Part shown: positions 61,869 through 64,000 of the stretch, in pieces | Numbering within the stretch: the first letter of the stretch is position 1 | Layout: each line of letters begins with the position of its first letter | Assembly (NCBI GenBank): GCA_963700475.1 | Contig: CAVOXR010000005.1 | Location: 1 to 64,000, forward strand | Length of the DNA: 64,000 nucleotides | Reading direction: 5' to 3' | Source of the DNA: Prado023 sp963700475 | GTDB lineage: Bacteria; Actinomycetota; Actinomycetes; S36-B12; CAIYMF01 | Program-made: the position numbers and the translations under genes | Notes under the pieces: model-generated | Database searches by the model: none | What the model saw: only the letters and a program-made list of their open reading frames with translations | Told to the model about the DNA's origin: nothing

Positions 61869-61941
61869 CGAGGCGAGAGGACCTGACCGCCAGGCCGTAG
61901 GCGAGCGCGATACCGGCTGCCGCGAACAGGGCAAGGTTCAC
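61855..61941 (-). CDS. 28-residue single-helix membrane peptide coupled to the APC permease
   Basis: GTG 61941 to the stop at 61855 encodes a hydrophobic helix (VNLALFAAAGIALAYGLAVR) followed by the basic tail SSRLVRRG. The start overlaps the permease stop (GTGA, 61938-61941), the arrangement of small auxiliary subunits of transporters such as KdpF or MetS-like peptides. It also overlaps the convergent protease gene by 14 bp. No homologue can be named. Confidence 0.5.
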   Translation of the reverse strand: MNLALFAAAGIALAYGLAVRSSRLVRRG

Positions 61942-62435
61942 GGGCGCGCCTCGACCGGGGGTGGCATCGGGCCGGGGCGGCTCATGCCCTTGCGGTTGTA
62001 CCAGTACACCGGCAGGCCCAGGAGGTAGGCGCCCAGGGCGAACAGGAAGGGTTCGTACCGGGCCAGCCCCTCGGCATCGCTGTTCGTGGAGTACACGATG
62101 AACAGCACCGAGAAGACCAGGGCCACCCCGGCGATGCCGACGTCGCGGACCATCCGGCCGCGGGTGATGGCCCGCCCATCGGCGATCCGCCACTTGATCT
62201 GGGCCATCGCCGAGAACGCGTAGGGGATCGCGCCGGTGATCCCGGTCATGAGGACCAGGGTGTTGAACACCGTGATCCCGGCAGCCCCCAGGTGCGAGAG
62301 CAGGACCGCCGCGGTGGCCAGGATCGCGGAGACGACGATGCCGAAGGCTGGGACGCCCCGCCGCGAGACCCGGGCGAAGTGCTCCGGGAACAGCCCGTCG
62401 GCTGCTGCGGCGTAGGGCATCTCACCGGCGAGCAT
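61938..62435 (-). CDS. APC-superfamily amino acid permease, C-terminal part (frameshifted)
   Basis: 165 residues in this frame, MLAGEMPYAAAADGLFPEHF onward, with 'RGVPAFGIVVSAILATAAVL', 'TVFNTLVLMTGITGAIPYAF' and two last helices. It is the direct continuation of the permease at 62422-63378. One surplus base in 'tccgggcttc' (minus strand, about 62461-62463) destroys the join 'ISGFGALNGWTMLAGE'. It is unlikely to function alone. Confidence 0.82.
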   Translation of the reverse strand: MLAGEMPYAAAADGLFPEHFARVSRRGVPAFGIVVSAILATAAVLLSHLGAAGITVFNTLVLMTGITGAIPYAFSAMAQIKWRIADGRAITRGRMVRDVGIAGVALVFSVLFIVYSTNSDAEGLARYEPFLFALGAYLLGLPVYWYNRKGMSRPGPMPPPVEARP

Positions 62436-63378
62436 CGTCCAGCCGTTGAGGGCACCGAAGCCCGGAGATGACCACGACCAGGGCCATCAGCGACCCCGCC
62501 CAGGACACCCCGAACATGGACTCGGCCGCGGTGGCGAACGGCGCGGTGGTCGCCTGCAGCTCGGCGTTCGGGATGATCCCGAAGACCGCCACCAGTGACA
62601 GCAGGTAGACCCCGGCCGCCAGCAGCGTGCCCAGGATCGTGGCCCGCGGCACGTTGCGCTGCGGATCGCGAACCTTCGCCGCAGCCACGGACGCCGACTC
62701 GACCCCGATGTAGGAGAACAGGCACAGGGCCATCGCCCCGCCGATGGCCTGCCACATCCCCTGCCCGCTGAGGTTCCACACGGCGAAGTTGTCGGTGTCG
62801 ATGAAGAACAGCCCGACCGTGGCTATGAACAGCAACGGGATGAACTTCAGGATCGAGGTCCACAGCTGGATCGTGCCCATGCTGCGCACACCACGTAGGT
62901 TGATCGCCGTGGCCGCCCAGATCCCGGCCAGGGTCAGGGCGATCGTGGCCCAGGTGGCCTGGCCCTTGTTGATGAACGTCTCGACGTAGAGGACCCACCC
63001 GGTGGCGATCGCCGCGTTGCCGCCCCAGGTGGTGATCCAGTACAGCCACGCGTTCGAGAAGCCGACCAGGTTGCCGAACGCAACCCGCGCGTACGCGTAG
63101 GGCCCGCCATCGGCGGGCATCCGCCGGCTCAACGACGCGAACATCAACGCCAGCGCCACCGCACCCACGGTGGTCAGCAATAGCGCCACCAGGCTGATCG
63201 GGCCGTAGGACGCCAACGAGCTGGGCAGGGTGAACACCCCGACGCCGATGATCGTGCCCAGCACCAACGAGGTGGCCTGCGGCAGACCGAGCGAACCACC
63301 CTGCTGCGCGGGGCTCTCGCCATCGGGCCCCAGGGGGTCGGCCTGCCCTGCCGGGCCGAGGTCCACAGGCTCGGTCAT
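62422..63378 (-). CDS. APC-superfamily amino acid permease (basic amino acid/antiporter type), N-terminal part (frameshifted)
   Basis: 318 residues are read, of which the first ~307 are genuine. The APC signature is 'TSLVLGTIIGVGVFTLPSSL' in helix 1. Next come 'GPYAYARVAFGNLVGFSNAW' (conserved G-P/Y-x-Y-A motif) and 'CLFSYIGVESASVAAAKVRD' in helix 6, with 'NVPRATILGTLLAAGVYLL'. Helices 1-8 are present; the remaining four are in the other frame down to 61938. The intact protein would be about 480 residues and resembles arginine/agmatine/lysine antiporters of the APA family. Substrate is inferred only from family resemblance. Confidence 0.88.
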   Translation of the reverse strand: MTEPVDLGPAGQADPLGPDGESPAQQGGSLGLPQATSLVLGTIIGVGVFTLPSSLASYGPISLVALLLTTVGAVALALMFASLSRRMPADGGPYAYARVAFGNLVGFSNAWLYWITTWGGNAAIATGWVLYVETFINKGQATWATIALTLAGIWAATAINLRGVRSMGTIQLWTSILKFIPLLFIATVGLFFIDTDNFAVWNLSGQGMWQAIGGAMALCLFSYIGVESASVAAAKVRDPQRNVPRATILGTLLAAGVYLLSLVAVFGIIPNAELQATTAPFATAAESMFGVSWAGSLMALVVVISGLRCPQRLDDARR

Positions 63379-63540
63379 CGTGCCTCCGTTCCGCCCAAGC
63401 GGCTGCGTGCCCTGAACGGCTCGCGGTCAGCCAGCGAGCCCGCAGACCCACGATCGCCCACGGGCCTGCGCGAACCGTACCGGCTGCATAGTGGCCCAAG
63501 GCCCTGCACACCCCTTCCGTAACCGTTACAGGCAACGTGC

Positions 63541-63721
63541 CTTCTACGCGACCGCCGGGTACCCCGCGGTCACAGTCCCCTTGGGGCTTCGGGCCAGTGG
63601 CATGCCGACCGGGGCCACCCTGATCGGACGGCCAGGCACGGACGGGCAGCTCCTCGGCTACGCGCACGCGTTCGAGCGGGCCAGCAGGCTTCGAGTACCC
63701 GCCGACCTGCCGCCCCGGTAG
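63541..63721 (+). pseudogene. C-terminal fragment of an amidase (AS family)
   Basis: In the frame open from 63491, the genuine part reads 'ATAGYPAVTVPLGLRASGMP' followed by 'TGATLIGRPGTDGQLLGYAH' and 'AFERASRLRVPADLPP', the C-terminal end of amidase-signature enzymes (AGYPA-x-T-V-P). The Ser-cisSer-Lys catalytic region and ~400 residues are missing. It is a remnant. Confidence 0.7.
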
Positions 63722-63758
63722 GCGACGGCGATCGTGGGACGAAAGCATTCCTCGGTTA

Positions 63759-64000
63759 TCACAGGCCGAGGAGGGCAACCATGGTGAGCACGGACAGGAC
63801 CGATACGCCCAGAGCCGCGGCGGCCACCAGCCGCCGCCCGGACGGGATGAGCCCCGCGGTCAGCACCGCTGGCCCGGCAATGCCGGCGACGACGCCGAAG
63901 GCCAGGGCGGCCATGTAGCCCAGCCTGATCCCACTGTCTCTGGGACGACCCAGACCCACGACCTCCAGCCGCATAGCCAGCAGGCAGCCGACGACGGTGA
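63759..64000 (-). CDS. Membrane protein, runs off the window edge
   Basis: At least 80 residues; the frame is open to base 64000, with an ATG at 63974. Two hydrophobic helices are visible ('MAALAFGVVAGIAGPAVLTA', 'LVAAAALGVSVLSVLTMVAL'). The start may lie outside the window. No family can be named. Confidence 0.5.
   Translation of the reverse strand, partial: TVVGCLLAMRLEVVGLGRPRDSGIRLGYMAALAFGVVAGIAGPAVLTAGLIPSGRRLVAAAALGVSVLSVLTMVALLGL

Noticed and set aside
62422..63778. Alternative long minus-strand frame overlapping the permease, apparently starting at 63778
   Set aside because: It is the +1 shadow of the permease; only its last codons pick up real permease sequence, because of the frameshift near 62462.
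1..64000. CRISPR array, rRNA or tRNA genes
   Set aside because: No regularly spaced identical repeats and no rRNA stretches were seen. No T-loop (GGTTCRA) with matching acceptor stems was noticed on either strand.

Overview
The window is high-GC DNA with a strong G/C third-position bias. It carries many actinobacterial hallmark families: an AfsR/SARP-type BTAD regulator with an nSTAND ATPase, DUF1707 and HAAS-type proteins, a PatA-like acyltransferase, a PGM1-related ATP-grasp ligase, many lipoproteins, GTG starts and probable leaderless promoters. The source is very probably an Actinomycetota chromosome; nothing seen allows a narrower call. No rRNA, tRNA, CRISPR array or replication origin was recognised.

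Layout. 0-5 kb: a VOC protein, an S9 peptidase whose 3' end lies in a 173-bp tandem duplication, a HigBA-like toxin-antitoxin pair and a tyrosine recombinase. 5-12 kb: a GT1 glycosyltransferase, an alpha/beta hydrolase, a GNAT, an ABC exporter and a lysophospholipid-type acyltransferase bracketed by copies of a degenerate intergenic repeat. 12-18 kb: a vanadium-haloperoxidase-like protein with an altered acid-base residue, a lipoprotein, and a divergent BTAD/nSTAND/beta-propeller regulator split by a frameshift. 18-30 kb: a lipoprotein hydrolase, an alkyl-DHAP-synthase-like flavoenzyme, an RCC1-repeat lipoprotein, an FAD oxidoreductase, OsmC, a LuxR-HTH/hydrolase fusion, and trpS behind a leader peptide with three Trp codons. 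30-39 kb: an ArsR-like/SRPBCC pair, a MazEF-like pair, SRPBCC and SnoaL proteins, a methyltransferase, a PadR/HAAS pair, a quinone-oxidoreductase-like protein and a second lipoprotein paralogue. 39-47 kb: a catabolic cluster (TPP enzyme, aldehyde dehydrogenase, IlvD/Edd dehydratase, Gfo/Idh/MocA oxidoreductase) divergent from an MFS transporter. 47-50 kb: a terpene-cyclase-fold protein, a peptidase relic and membrane proteins. 50.6-56.1 kb: a tightly overlapping operon of cytosolic hybrid histidine kinase, receiver, receiver-cyclase and PGM1-related ATP-grasp ligase. 56-64 kb: a YdeI-like protein, an M28 peptidase, a TPR regulator, a CPBP protease, a frameshifted APC permease with a coupled 28-residue peptide, and an amidase relic.

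How the genes work together. The most unusual unit is the 50.6-56.1 kb operon. It links GAF sensing and phosphorelay to a class III nucleotide cyclase and an amide-bond-forming ligase, with every junction overlapping. The 39-46.6 kb cluster looks like a complete uptake-plus-degradation route for a polyol, inositol or sugar acid. At least six genes (BTAD regulator, lipoprotein hydrolase, RCC1 lipoprotein twice, LuxR-hydrolase, APC permease) are broken by single-base indels, several in short homopolymers. This points to residual assembly errors or to recent gene decay.
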